Notes under the pieces: model-generated | Database searches by the model: none | What the model was told of the DNA's origin: nothing | Seen by the model: the letters and a program-made list of their open reading frames with translations, nothing else | Shown here: positions 25,684 to 34,437 of the stretch, piece after piece | Layout: each line of letters begins with the position of its first letter | Numbering within the stretch: the first letter of the stretch is position 1 | Position numbers and translations under genes: made by a program | NCBI GenBank assembly: GCA_016713105.1 | Contig: JADJPS010000007.1 | Coordinates: 208,501-272,500, forward strand | Source of the DNA: Devosia sp. | Lineage (GTDB): Bacteria; Pseudomonadota; Alphaproteobacteria; Rhizobiales; Devosiaceae | Reading direction: 5' to 3' | DNA length: 64,000 bases

Positions 25684-26541
25684 ATGAACGCCGGCGCCCA
25701 CCTTCGCCACAGGCTCCGCCGCTTCGGTGCGGGGATGGCGTTCTATGCCCTGATCATCGGCTTCTGCGGCGTGGTGCTGTTCCCGGTCTACTGGATGATC
25801 GTGAACGCGATCCAGCCGCTGAGCCACGGGATGCAGTACCCGCCGCCGATGATCCCGGAGGAAATCAGCTTTCTGCCGTTCACCACGCTGTTCGAGAACT
25901 ATCCGGTCGGGCGGTGGCTGGTGAACTCGCTTCTGCTGGCAACCATGACGACCCTGATCGTGCTGGCACTGGCAGTGCTGGGTTCGTTTGCCATGACCTT
26001 CCTGAAGTGGCGCGGCAAGGCGGCCTTCGGCCTGCTCCTGCTCATGACCCAGATGCTGCCCGAGGCCCTGGTCGTCATCCCGGTCTATGCGATGTATCGC
26101 AACCTCGGTCTGTCGGACAGCTTGCCGACCCTGTCGCTCGTCGACGCCGCGTTCATTCTGCCGATCTGCATCTGGGTGCTGAAGAACTCCTTCGACTCCA
26201 TCGCCGAAGAAATCTATGAAGCCGCGCTGATCGACGGCTGCTCGCCGCTTGGCGCGCTGGTCCGCACGCTGCTGCCGCTCTCCGCGCCCGGGCTGGTGGC
26301 CGTCAGTGTGGTGGCCTTCTTCTACGCCTGGAACGAATACCTTTTCGCGGTCACGCTGATCAACTCGCCCGACATCCGGCCGGTCGCGGTAGGCCTGGCA
26401 TCACTCAAGGTGATGCTCGACACACCGATCGACCGCGTGCTGGCGGCGGCCCTGTTCTTTTCCATCTTCCCGGTGATCTTCTACCTGCTGATCCAGCGGT
26501 ACATCGTCGCCGGACTCAGCGCCGGGGCAGTCAAGGGGTAG
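25684..26541 (+). CDS. ABC transporter permease, CUT1 MalG type
   Basis: A 285-residue permease with the EAA loop YEAALIDGCSPLGALVRTLL and terminal GLSAGAVKG. ATG 25684 has AGGAGG ten bases upstream. With the preceding gene it forms the membrane channel of an importer that lacks any ATP-binding subunit in its operon; no ABC ATPase gene lies between 16 and 32 kb. Confidence 0.92.
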   Translation: MNAGAHLRHRLRRFGAGMAFYALIIGFCGVVLFPVYWMIVNAIQPLSHGMQYPPPMIPEEISFLPFTTLFENYPVGRWLVNSLLLATMTTLIVLALAVLGSFAMTFLKWRGKAAFGLLLLMTQMLPEALVVIPVYAMYRNLGLSDSLPTLSLVDAAFILPICIWVLKNSFDSIAEEIYEAALIDGCSPLGALVRTLLPLSAPGLVAVSVVAFFYAWNEYLFAVTLINSPDIRPVAVGLASLKVMLDTPIDRVLAAALFFSIFPVIFYLLIQRYIVAGLSAGAVKG

Positions 26542-26544
26542 AAC

Positions 26545-27422
26545 ATGGACATCACCTGCGTCGTCGACGCGAGAGCCGAACTGGGCGAAGGCACGATCTG
26601 GGACCCCGTCGAGGGCGTCCTGTGGTGGATCGACATCTGGCAGAAGCTCATTCACCGCTACGACCCCCGGACCGGCAGGGACGAGACCTGGCAGGCGCCG
26701 GAGTACCTGGGCTGCATCGGCCTGCGCGCCAGCGGCGGCCTGGTTCTGACCATGGCCTCGGGCTTCTACTTCTTCGATCCGGCGAGCGGCCGCTTCGACG
26801 CCATATTCGACCCTGAGGCGGACCTGCCCGACACGCGCTTCAACGACGGCAAGCCCGACCGGCAGGGCCGCTTCTGGTCCGGCTCGATGTTCGAGTCCCC
26901 GGCAAGACGCCGCGGTTCATCGGTTCGCTCTATCGCATGGACAAGGACCTGTCGGTGCACCGGATGATCGAGGGAGTCGGCTGCTGCAACGGGCTGGCCT
27001 GGAGCCCGGACAGCAGCACGATGTATTTCTCCGACAGCCATACGCCGATCGTCAGGGCCTATGACTTCGACGCGGCGACCGGCGAGATCGAGAACGAGCG
27101 AACCTTCGTCGATCTGTCGGACTTCGGCGGCATCGCCGACGGTGCCACGGTGGATGCCGACGGCTGCTACTGGGTGACCATACCCTTCAAGGGCCGCGTC
27201 GATCAGTACGACCCGGCCGGCAGGCTGGTGCAGACCATCGCCATGCCCACCGACCTGCCCACCTGCTGCGAGTTCGGCGGGGAGGAGCTCGACATCCTCT
27301 TTGTGACCACGGCAGTGTTGCGGCGCCCCGAAGAGACGTTCCGCGACCAGCGTCACCCCGGAGGTCTGTTTGCCATCGAGACAGGCACGAAGGGCCTGGC
27401 GCTGCCGCCGTTCGAGGGCTAG
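26545..27422 (+). CDS. SMP-30/gluconolactonase family protein, frameshifted
   Basis: A six-bladed propeller lactonase-like protein starting with ITCVVDARAELGEGTIWDPV (metal-binding Glu) and continuing with LWWIDIW and RFNDGKPDRQGRFWSGSM (Asn and Asp ligands). At about 26895-26903 the frame shifts by one base after MFESP, and the remainder follows in another phase: MDKDLSVHRMIEGVGCCNGL, SPDSSTMYFSDS (Asp ligand), GGLFAIETGTKGL. The full length would be about 292 residues, normal for sugar-lactone hydrolases. A single base in a run of C explains the break, so a sequencing error is likely. It is last in the importer operon, and its presence suggests a sugar-acid or lactone substrate. Confidence 0.8.
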
Positions 27423-27605
27423 TCGAGCGCAGCCGTGCGGGCAACGAGGACCGCTTCCCCCTGTGACCGCTGCGAGCCGTTTGTCGACGGCAACCCTGGC
27501 CCGACAGGCCGGACCAGAGCGAGCAACAGTCAGTTGCACCGGCGGCTCGTCTGTCTTCAGGCGCGTCCGTTCTGCTCTCCGGCAGCCCGCGGTCGATGGA
27601 GGGCG

Positions 27606-28556
27606 TCAGTCATAGGCGATGGTGACCACCACGGTGTCGCTGTAGTTGCCGACCGCCACCGACTGTGCCGGCACACGACCATAGACCGAGATCACCTGCT
27701 CGCCGCCGCTACCCAGTCCCGCCCGGGCGTATTGCTGCTCGCCCCAGGGCGCGGAGCGCGCCGGGTCCTGGTAAAGGCCATAGGTGACGCTTCTCTCTCC
27801 CGACCGCATCAGCCGCTCATGGGGCAAGGCCGCGGCAAGGCCGCCATCGATCGCAATGCTGTAGCTTGTTCCGGGAGTACAGACGACGGCAAGATCGGCC
27901 ACGGCATCGAGGTTGCCGGTGATCGCCCCCACGCTGCCAAAGTCCATGTCTCCCGCCTCGATCAGACAATTGGCGAGGACATCGGCACTGATTTCGATGC
28001 TGGTCTGTGAGCTCTGGTTGCCCGAGCAACTGGCGAGCGTACCCTCGTCATATTCGAATACGGCGTGCGTGCCGCTGACCGTCGTGGCGTAGCTGCCCGG
28101 CACAACGACGGCTTGATCGCCGAACACCAGACCGTAAACGGTGACCACCGCCGAGGCGGCTCCGTCGACGACCTCCAGCGTCAGCCGCAGCGGATCGCCC
28201 AGGCCGAGATACGAGCCGTGCCCCCAGCGGACCTGGCGGGCCGCGTCGGCGTAGAGGGCAAAGGCGAGGCTGCCGGCGACGCCGGACATCTGGCGGACGT
28301 CGTCCACGGCGCTGCCGCTGCCCGGACCGAGATTGCCGCAGACCGTGACCGTTGTGACGTTCTCCGGCACCTCGTCACACCAAATCGACAGATCGGCCGA
28401 TGCCGAACTGTCGAGCTCCGACAGCGTGTCAACCATGCCGAACATGAGATCGGCGGTGTCGATCGTGCATTGCGTTGCGGCAGCACCGGAGACAGCGCCT
28501 CCGGCGACGAGGATGATCAGCAGGTGAAGACAGGCAAGCAAAAGGCCAGAGCGCAT
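27606..28556 (-). CDS. Csu-type pilus tip adhesin-like protein with two spore-coat-U domains
   Basis: A 316-residue secreted protein. It has a hydrophobic signal peptide (LLLACLHLLIILVAGG), then two SCPU domains (about residues 28-165 and 175-316), each opening with a Cys-x-I motif and DFGS/MFG-like strands (QCTIDTADLMFG; NCLIEAGDMDFGS) and ending with VYG and TVxVTIxYD donor-like strands. Two-domain SCPU proteins at the end of Csu operons correspond to the CsuE tip adhesin. ATG 28556 follows AGGAGG by 6 bases; a second ATG at 28571 overlaps the usher stop codon. It is last in the pilus operon. Confidence 0.82.
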   Translation of the reverse strand: MRSGLLLACLHLLIILVAGGAVSGAAATQCTIDTADLMFGMVDTLSELDSSASADLSIWCDEVPENVTTVTVCGNLGPGSGSAVDDVRQMSGVAGSLAFALYADAARQVRWGHGSYLGLGDPLRLTLEVVDGAASAVVTVYGLVFGDQAVVVPGSYATTVSGTHAVFEYDEGTLASCSGNQSSQTSIEISADVLANCLIEAGDMDFGSVGAITGNLDAVADLAVVCTPGTSYSIAIDGGLAAALPHERLMRSGERSVTYGLYQDPARSAPWGEQQYARAGLGSGGEQVISVYGRVPAQSVAVGNYSDTVVVTIAYD

Positions 28557-28567
28557 GGTCTGCCTCC

Positions 28568-30991
28568 TCATGCCGGTCTGCAGATGGCGTCAGGGATGGT
28601 TGTCTGCTGCCCGGGATCAGCCGAGAAGCCGAGTTCGGCCACGCAGCGACGGCCATCGCCGAGGTCGATTTCGATGCGGTTGGCGTCCGCGAGGCCGACG
28701 AGATAGGCCATGCCATCATAGCCGATCATGAACTCGGGTCCCGCTGCGCCGGCCCGGCCGGTTGCACCAACGGGCAATAGGACGCCATCGCCATCGCGGA
28801 AAGTGACCAGCGCGCTGCCACCCCCCGGTGCCCCGAGCGCCACCACGACCCCGGAGCCATCGGCGGGACGGATATCCCGGCGCGTGGCCAGCACCATCGC
28901 ATCGAGCGGCAGGCCCGCGGGGTCGATACCGATGCGATTGGCCTCGAGGCCGCGCAGCGTCGGGACCACCAGCCTGCCGTCTGACCCCGTCGCGCCGACC
29001 ACCTTGTTCTCGACCAGCACCGGCACTCCGGCATAGCCGGCATCGACCACTGCGAACGCATCGGAGATCGGGCTGGCGAACAGGATGCCCGCCGCGTTGG
29101 CCACGATGGCGCCGCTGAACAGCGCCGAGCCCGAGACGAACTCGCCGTCGTAGCCGATACTGGCCTCGGCCCGCAGTGCCGGGAAGCGCGCCTTCAGATC
29201 GGCCGACACCCGGCTGCGCTCGCCACCGGAATAGCCCAGCCTCCAGCTCGCATCCGATGACGTCTCGGATGTGGCCGTTCCGACCTGTGCCAGCGTGTGC
29301 AGGCGCGTGTCGTCGGCGGACGTCGAGATGCTGGCCCGCTTATCCTCCGACACCTGCCACGAATAGCCCAGCAGCAGGCGGTAGTCGTCGTCGATGAGAT
29401 CCCAGGTTCCCGAGGCCGTCAGCCCGCCCCCCCACAGTGGCTGGCTGAGGCTCACGCCGAGCAGCCGCTGATGTTCGTCCTCGCTGCGCTGCAATTCGGC
29501 GAAACTCAGATTGAGCCGCAGCTTCTCGATGGGAGTGGGAACGCTCGCGCTGAGCTGCGCGAGGAACCGGGGAACGCCGCCCGATTCGCCATTTTCCGCA
29601 TCCCGATAGGTGAACGAACCGATGTCGTGGTAGGCCCCGAAGGTTCCCTGTAGACGCGCCCGCACCGGCACGCCGAGGACGTCGAGGCCAATGGCGCCGA
29701 AGGCCTGGTAGCCCCCGCCCTCGTCGGTCACGCTGCCCGACACCGCCACCTGCAGTACACCACGATCGAGCAGACTGGTGGTGAGGCCCCCACCCAGATT
29801 GAACAGGCCGCCGCCACCTTCGGCATGGCCCTCGAGCGTCAGCCAGTCGGCCAGCCCGTAGCGCAAGCTCGCCGAGGCCATGGCAGCATCGTCGTAGTGG
29901 TCGGTGTCGGTGGCCATGCCGATGCGGGCGTGCCCGACCTCGAACGAGTAGTCGAGAAGTCCCGTTCGCAGCAGCTCCCGTGCCACATAGAAGGGTCGCG
30001 TGATAGTGACCGCCTGGCCCATGGCATCACGCACCACGAGGCTCGCCGTACCCGGCCCGCTGTCAAGCGGCAGGTCCTCGATGACAAACGGGCCGTCGGG
30101 CACGCTGGCGGAGTAGCGTCGGACTCCGTTGACCCAGACCTCTGCCGTTGACGGCAGTGCCGCGCTGCCGGACATCCCGGGAACGGGGAAAGTCACCACA
30201 TCCGACTGCAGGGCGAAGTCGTTCTGTACCTGCAGGCCACCGAGCCGGGTGGGGCGGGTCCAGCCGAGGCTGCCGGTCACGAGGTCGCCCGCGATGAACC
30301 GCCAGCCCGCCTCCGGCTGCGCAAAGCGCCAGCTGCTCTGTTGCCGGTAGACTTGGCTCGGCTCGTTCGAGGAGATGACGAAGCCGTGGCTGACAACGCC
30401 GAAGGGGCCATAGGCGCGAGCCTCGAAGGCAGCGCTCATCGGGCCGAAGGTGAACTCGCCCGCGCTAGCCGCATAGCCCGGATTGAGTGCGACCGCGTAG
30501 TTCAGCAGACCGCCGCTCTGCGACTCCACCGGGAGGGCGACAGCGGGCCGCCGCGTTGCCTTCAGCACCAGCTCCGAGCGGGCCGAGGCCTCGGCATTGA
30601 CGCGCATGGCCTGGCCCGGTTCGTCATAGACGAAGCGGACACCCGGCAGCCGGCCGAGGTCGATCCGTCCATCGGGCCGCACAGCGACTGCCGCAGGGAG
30701 CAGGCCCGCCTCGCGGAGGGATTCGGGGCGCGCTGTCCAGGTGCCATCGGCCTCTCTCACGAAGGCGACCACGGCATCGCGCGAGATGCCGTTGATCACC
30801 ATATCGAGGTAGAGTGGCGCGCCGCCGGCGAAGACTTCCGGCGCCGGCCCGGCATCCGGGATGTCGATCGCCCGGGCGACCCCGAGGCCGGACAGTACGA
30901 TTACACCCGCCAGCACGCCCGTTGCCACCCCGCCGCGACGAGGGGCCGGGGGACGCCTGCCGCTACTGCGAGAACACGACCGGGATGGCAT
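28568..30991 (-). CDS. Fimbrial outer-membrane usher protein (CsuD-like)
   Basis: An 807-residue usher. After a signal/anchor segment (VATGVLAGVIVLSGLGVARA) come the N-terminal chaperone-binding domain (LYLDMVINGISRDAVVAF), the 24-strand barrel with middle domain (VWVNGVRRYSASVPDGPFVI, SLVVRDAMGQAVTITRPFYV) and the C-terminal domains (VGATGSDGRLVVPTLRGLE, FMIGYDGMAYLVGL). It secretes and anchors pilin subunits at the outer membrane. Its start overlaps the chaperone gene by 29 bases and its stop overlaps an upstream ATG of the tip-adhesin frame, so translation is coupled along the operon. Confidence 0.88.
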   Translation of the reverse strand: MPSRSCSRSSGRRPPAPRRGGVATGVLAGVIVLSGLGVARAIDIPDAGPAPEVFAGGAPLYLDMVINGISRDAVVAFVREADGTWTARPESLREAGLLPAAVAVRPDGRIDLGRLPGVRFVYDEPGQAMRVNAEASARSELVLKATRRPAVALPVESQSGGLLNYAVALNPGYAASAGEFTFGPMSAAFEARAYGPFGVVSHGFVISSNEPSQVYRQQSSWRFAQPEAGWRFIAGDLVTGSLGWTRPTRLGGLQVQNDFALQSDVVTFPVPGMSGSAALPSTAEVWVNGVRRYSASVPDGPFVIEDLPLDSGPGTASLVVRDAMGQAVTITRPFYVARELLRTGLLDYSFEVGHARIGMATDTDHYDDAAMASASLRYGLADWLTLEGHAEGGGGLFNLGGGLTTSLLDRGVLQVAVSGSVTDEGGGYQAFGAIGLDVLGVPVRARLQGTFGAYHDIGSFTYRDAENGESGGVPRFLAQLSASVPTPIEKLRLNLSFAELQRSEDEHQRLLGVSLSQPLWGGGLTASGTWDLIDDDYRLLLGYSWQVSEDKRASISTSADDTRLHTLAQVGTATSETSSDASWRLGYSGGERSRVSADLKARFPALRAEASIGYDGEFVSGSALFSGAIVANAAGILFASPISDAFAVVDAGYAGVPVLVENKVVGATGSDGRLVVPTLRGLEANRIGIDPAGLPLDAMVLATRRDIRPADGSGVVVALGAPGGGSALVTFRDGDGVLLPVGATGRAGAAGPEFMIGYDGMAYLVGLADANRIEIDLGDGRRCVAELGFSADPGQQTTIPDAICRPA

Positions 30992-31390
30992 GGCGGATCA
31001 GGACATTGACGGTTCCCGCGCGTTGGCTTGCCCGATTGGGGAGTTCGTCGACGAGCAGGCGATAGCCTTCCGGCTCGCCGATCGGACGTTTGGCAACCCG
31101 GACCACGCGAATGACATTGCCGCCGCCGGGGAGCAGCGTGGTCATCGGTGGGCCGGCGATCACGTACTGCGTCAGCTGGAGTACATCCCGGCCATTGACC
31201 ACCGTCCAGCGGAACACCCGCACCTGCACCTGCACGGCCGCACGCCCGTCGTTCCAGACCTGCAGCATGCCCGCCGCCCGCGCCGAGAGCTTGAGCGTAA
31301 TCGGCGCCACCCTCAGACTTGACGCCTCGGCGGACGTCGCCGATCGAACATCAGGACAAGCGCCGCCGCGGCGGCGCTCGCCCGGTGCAT
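30963..31390 (-). CDS. Pilus periplasmic chaperone (PapD-like), frameshifted and lacking the second domain
   Basis: From ATG 31390 a signal-like start reads MHRASAAAAALVLMF. One base is then missing near 31340, and the mature sequence follows in another phase (SSLRVAPITLKLSARAAGML, VQVRVFRWTVVNGRDVL, NVIRVVRVAKRPIGEPEGYR) to the stop at 30963. This matches domain 1 of PapD/CsuC chaperones, including the Arg of the subunit-binding cleft. The protein stops after about 140 residues at IRHAIPVVFSQ, where the normal second immunoglobulin domain (about 90 residues) should begin. No remnant of that domain is seen before the usher. The break near the signal peptide may be a sequencing error. Confidence 0.7.
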
Positions 31391-31410
31391 GATGCCCCTC
31401 GTGCCTGCCA

Positions 31411-31932
31411 CTACAGCCCGTACCAGATCGTCGCGGTAACGCTGTCGGTGTAAGCGCCGAGCGACACCGCCTGGCCAGCCGGAATCCGGCCATAGACGGT
31501 CAGCGTCTGCTCGGCACTGCTGCCGGTCCCCACAACGGTGTCGGTATCGAGCGTATCGCCCCAGGCATCGGTATAGGTGGCGTTCTCGGTGAACAGGCCG
31601 TAGTTGAGATACTCGTTTGTCGCACCGGTATTGCGCAGGCGGCGCTGGTCGTCGTCGGCATTGCCGTCAAGATCGAGGCCGACCTGGTAGTCTGCGTCGG
31701 AAGTGCAGGTCACGTCGATGGCGGCACTGGCATCCACCGGGGACGCACCGGTGGTCAGCGTGCCGATGCTGCCGAAATCGAGCGGATCCACCGCAATGGT
31801 GCACGAGGCCGTGACCGTCAGCGACACCTCCATGTCGTCGGTCTCGGTGGCAGCAAGTGCGGGCGGCGCGACGCATGCGGCGCCGACGATCGACAGGGCC
31901 AGGACCCTGCTGGCCAGGAGTTTCTTGCGCAT
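31411..31932 (-). CDS. Spore-coat-U domain pilin (CsuA/B-like major subunit)
   Basis: A 173-residue secreted pilin. It has a signal peptide (VLALSIVGAACVAPPALAA), then one SCPU domain with ASCTIAVDPLDFGSIGTL, the paired Cys in DVTCTSD, an N/D-rich loop and the C-terminal LTVYGRIPAGQAV ... VTATIWYGL strand. ATG 31932 has GAGGA 6 bases upstream. It is first in the operon major pilin-chaperone-usher-tip. Single-domain SCPU proteins form the shaft of Csu pili used in biofilm attachment to surfaces. Confidence 0.82.
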   Translation of the reverse strand: MRKKLLASRVLALSIVGAACVAPPALAATETDDMEVSLTVTASCTIAVDPLDFGSIGTLTTGASPVDASAAIDVTCTSDADYQVGLDLDGNADDDQRRLRNTGATNEYLNYGLFTENATYTDAWGDTLDTDTVVGTGSSAEQTLTVYGRIPAGQAVSLGAYTDSVTATIWYGL

Positions 31933-32226
31933 CGTGTCCTCGATGAACTGAAGTTGCGAAGCCAGCATAACCGGCGCCCGGCGCTGGCCAACGGCAACTG
32001 CGTCCGTTCTGGTGCGGCCCAGTGGCGAATGCCGGTGCAGGGTACCACGGCGGGGCAAGGGCGGCAGATCACCGGACCCGCGGATCGGTCCAGACTGGAG
32101 CAATGCGCCGTCCTGCTGCAGGGCGGACGCGCTGTGGCAACCGACCGGCTCTCGGCATCGAAGTGACAGCGGGGTGGCGAGATCTGGCCACCGGCGCAGC
32201 GTCCGGCCGCCGTGCAGTGCGCCCGG

Positions 32227-32883
32227 TCAGATGGCGAAGACGCGATGGGTGGCGCCCCTGAAATGGGCTGCCAGGCTGGCGACCGCGCCTTCGACGTCGC
32301 CGCGCTCCAGCGCCTCGACGACGCTCAGGTGCTCATCGATCGTATCGAGCAATTGTCCGCGAAACACCGAGCGCTGGTGCACGCGCTTGGCCATGCCGAT
32401 ATTGTCCTGCAGCCGCGCGTGGGTTTCGAGGATGGCGCGATTGTCGAGCGCCTCGACGATGTCGCGATGCAGCTTGCGGTCAAGCGCGGTCATGTGCGGC
32501 AGCGCCTCCTCGAACGGCACCGCCCCGCCCAGTTCGCGCCGGCACTCCTCGTGTCGCGACCGCATCCCGGCCAGCCACTCGGGAGTCACCGTCTCCCCGA
32601 AGGTCCTCAGCGCGTAGGTCTCGATCATGATGCGGAACTGGTAGTTCTCGCGAATGAAGGCAACCTCGGGATAAACGATGCGGATGCCGGTCCTGGGCTT
32701 GATCTCGACCAGCCCGAACTCCTCGAGCAGCACGAGCGTCTCGCGCAGCGGCGACAGTGAGAGCCCCAGCAGGTCGCACAGTTCGTTCTGCGTCACCACC
32801 ATGCCGGCCTCGAGCCGCCCCGACTGCAACGCCTCGCGGAAGCGCCGGTAGCCCTCGTGATTCTGTCTATCGTCGTCGGCCAT
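32227..32883 (-). CDS. GntR-family regulator, FadR/FCD type
   Basis: A 218-residue regulator. The N-terminal winged helix (about residues 10-70; VTQNELCDLLGLSLSPLRE, LVEIKPRTGIRIVYP) is followed by an all-helical FCD effector domain with the metal-binding pattern Asp in TALDRKLHRDIV and later His in DEHLSVVEALE and AAHFRGATH. ATG 32883 is the best start; an in-frame GTG at 32925 is possible. It is divergent from the mandelate-racemase-like gene at 33060, so it probably regulates that gene and the sugar importer behind it. Confidence 0.87.
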   Translation of the reverse strand: MADDDRQNHEGYRRFREALQSGRLEAGMVVTQNELCDLLGLSLSPLRETLVLLEEFGLVEIKPRTGIRIVYPEVAFIRENYQFRIMIETYALRTFGETVTPEWLAGMRSRHEECRRELGGAVPFEEALPHMTALDRKLHRDIVEALDNRAILETHARLQDNIGMAKRVHQRSVFRGQLLDTIDEHLSVVEALERGDVEGAVASLAAHFRGATHRVFAI

Positions 32884-33059
32884 GTCCGATCCGGCTCGCC
32901 TTGGGATGTCGTCGTCTCCTGGCACCGGCTTCCGTCCGGCGGAACCTGGTGCGATAGGCCCAGCTGCAGCCTTTGCTCTGCAGTAACGCCTCGCTTAGCA
33001 TATACCAAATCGCCAACCACTCAACGCTGAACCCTTGACCTGATATCTCACAGACGCCT

Positions 33060-34216
33060 ATGGATATCTCAGGACGGAACGTGAGGGCCAAATTGAAGAT
33101 CGTCGGGTTCACCTGCTGGCTGGTCGAGAGCGAACCGGGGCCGAAATTCATCTGGCGCAACGGGCTGCCCGGCTCGCATGGCGACCTTCGTCCGGGTACC
33201 AGGCCGCGAAAGGCCGTGCTGCGCATGGAAACCGACAGCGGATTGTTCGGCGCGCTGGAGATCGGCCGTGGCGACGCAGTGCTCGATCTCGTCGCCCGCC
33301 GCTACAACTGGTTCATCGGCGAGAACCCGCTGCTCACCGAGCGGATGTGGCATCTGATGTGGGAAATCGACCGCATCGAGGAAGTGCACATGCGTGCGCT
33401 CGGTCTGCTCGACATGCTGTGCTGGGACGTCAAGTCTCAGCTGGCACAGATGCCCATCCACCAGTTGCTCGGCGGCCACAACCGGGTGGTGCCCGCTTAC
33501 GCCTCGACCGTCACCTGGCCGACGCTCGACGAGTACGAACGCTACATCAAGCAGTGCCGCGACATCGGCTTCACTGCGTTCAAGCTGCATGCCTGGGGCG
33601 ACGTGAAGCGCGACATCGAACTGTCGACCAGGCTCCGGCAATGGGTCGGCCCCGACGCCGACCTGATGTTCGATGGCTCGGCCGGCTGGGACTATGTCGA
33701 TGCGCTCGAAGTCGGCCTGGCGCTGCAGGACCTGGGGTTCCTCTGGTACGAGGAGCCGATGCGCGAGTTCTACCTGGGCTCGTACGCCAAGCTGTGCGAC
33801 AAGTTGACGATGCCGGTGCTGGCGGCCGAGACCTCTGACGGCGTGCATTGGAACATGGCGAGCTGGCTCCAGGCGAAAGCGCTCGACATGACGCGCGGCT
33901 CCACCTTCTACAAGGGCGGCTTTACCGGCGCGATGAAGATCGCCCACATGTCGGAGAGCTTCGGCATGCGGGCCCAGGTGCATGGCATGGGGCTCGAAAA
34001 CGCCCAGCTTGCGCCGCCATCTCCAACAATGACTACTATGAGCAGTTGGTGATGAACGAGGACCAGATCCGCGGCCTCGACAGTCTCGGCCCGCTCGCCA
34101 TCGTCGACGGCAAGCTTACCGTCTCGGACGAGCCGGGGCTGGGCTACCACTTCGACTTCGATGCGCTCGACCGCACCGCGCTCAACAAGATCACCGTCAC
34201 CGAGAAATTCGGCTAG
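33060..34216 (+). CDS. Mandelate racemase/muconate-lactonizing-enzyme family (enolase superfamily), frameshifted near the end
   Basis: An acid-sugar dehydratase-like protein of about 385 residues. The barrel shows the catalytic Lys in FTAFKLHAWGD, metal ligands Asp in LMFDGSAGWD, Glu in YEEPM and Glu in LAAETSDG, and a His in QVHGMGLENA. One base is missing near 34012; beyond it the reading continues in another phase (AAISNNDYYEQLVMNE ... ITVTEKFG) to the stop at 34216. The break is best explained as a sequencing error, as the residues join perfectly. Many members dehydrate sugar acids to 2-keto-3-deoxy acids; the exact substrate is unknown. Adjacent sugar-importer remnants support a sugar-acid role. 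Confidence 0.82.
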
Positions 34217-34228
34217 GGGCGCGGACAG

Positions 34229-34359
34229 GTGGCGGCGGTCGAACTCAGCAATGTCAGCAAGTCCTTCGGTACCGTCGGTGTCATCGAGGCCTCGCTGCGC
34301 CGGCGCTGCAGACCGAACTCGTCACTCTCGCCAAGCTCAACGGCTACACCGTCGAGTAG
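34229..34359 (+). pseudogene. Chimeric remnant: ABC ATPase N terminus joined to SBP C terminus
   Basis: GTG 34229 opens a typical ATPase beginning (AAVELSNVSKSFGTVGVIEA). After about 20 residues the sequence jumps, in another frame, to ALQTELVTLAKLNGYTVE followed by TAG, which is the end of a CUT1 solute-binding protein. A strong hairpin of the kind found after SBP genes follows directly. So most of an ATPase gene and most of an SBP gene, probably over 2 kb, are missing here, by deletion or by assembly collapse. Confidence 0.6.
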
Positions 34360-34373
34360 GGCGAGCCTCCTCC

Positions 34374-34402
34374 GGCCGGGCGCTCTCCCGAAGCGCCCGG
34401 CC
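34374..34402 (+). promoter_or_regulatory. Intercistronic hairpin after SBP remnant
   Basis: GGCCGGGCGCT pairs perfectly with AGCGCCCGGCC around a 7-base loop, 15 bases after the SBP stop. There is no T-run. Its position equals that of the hairpins in the other ABC operons of the window. Confidence 0.6.
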
Positions 34403-34437
34403 GGCCCTGCCCCTGTTCGTTCTGCCTGCTGACCAAG

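Noticed and set aside
26545..26967. Two separate small genes in the SMP-30 region
   Set aside because: The two frames join into one propeller protein across a single missing base, so they are one gene.
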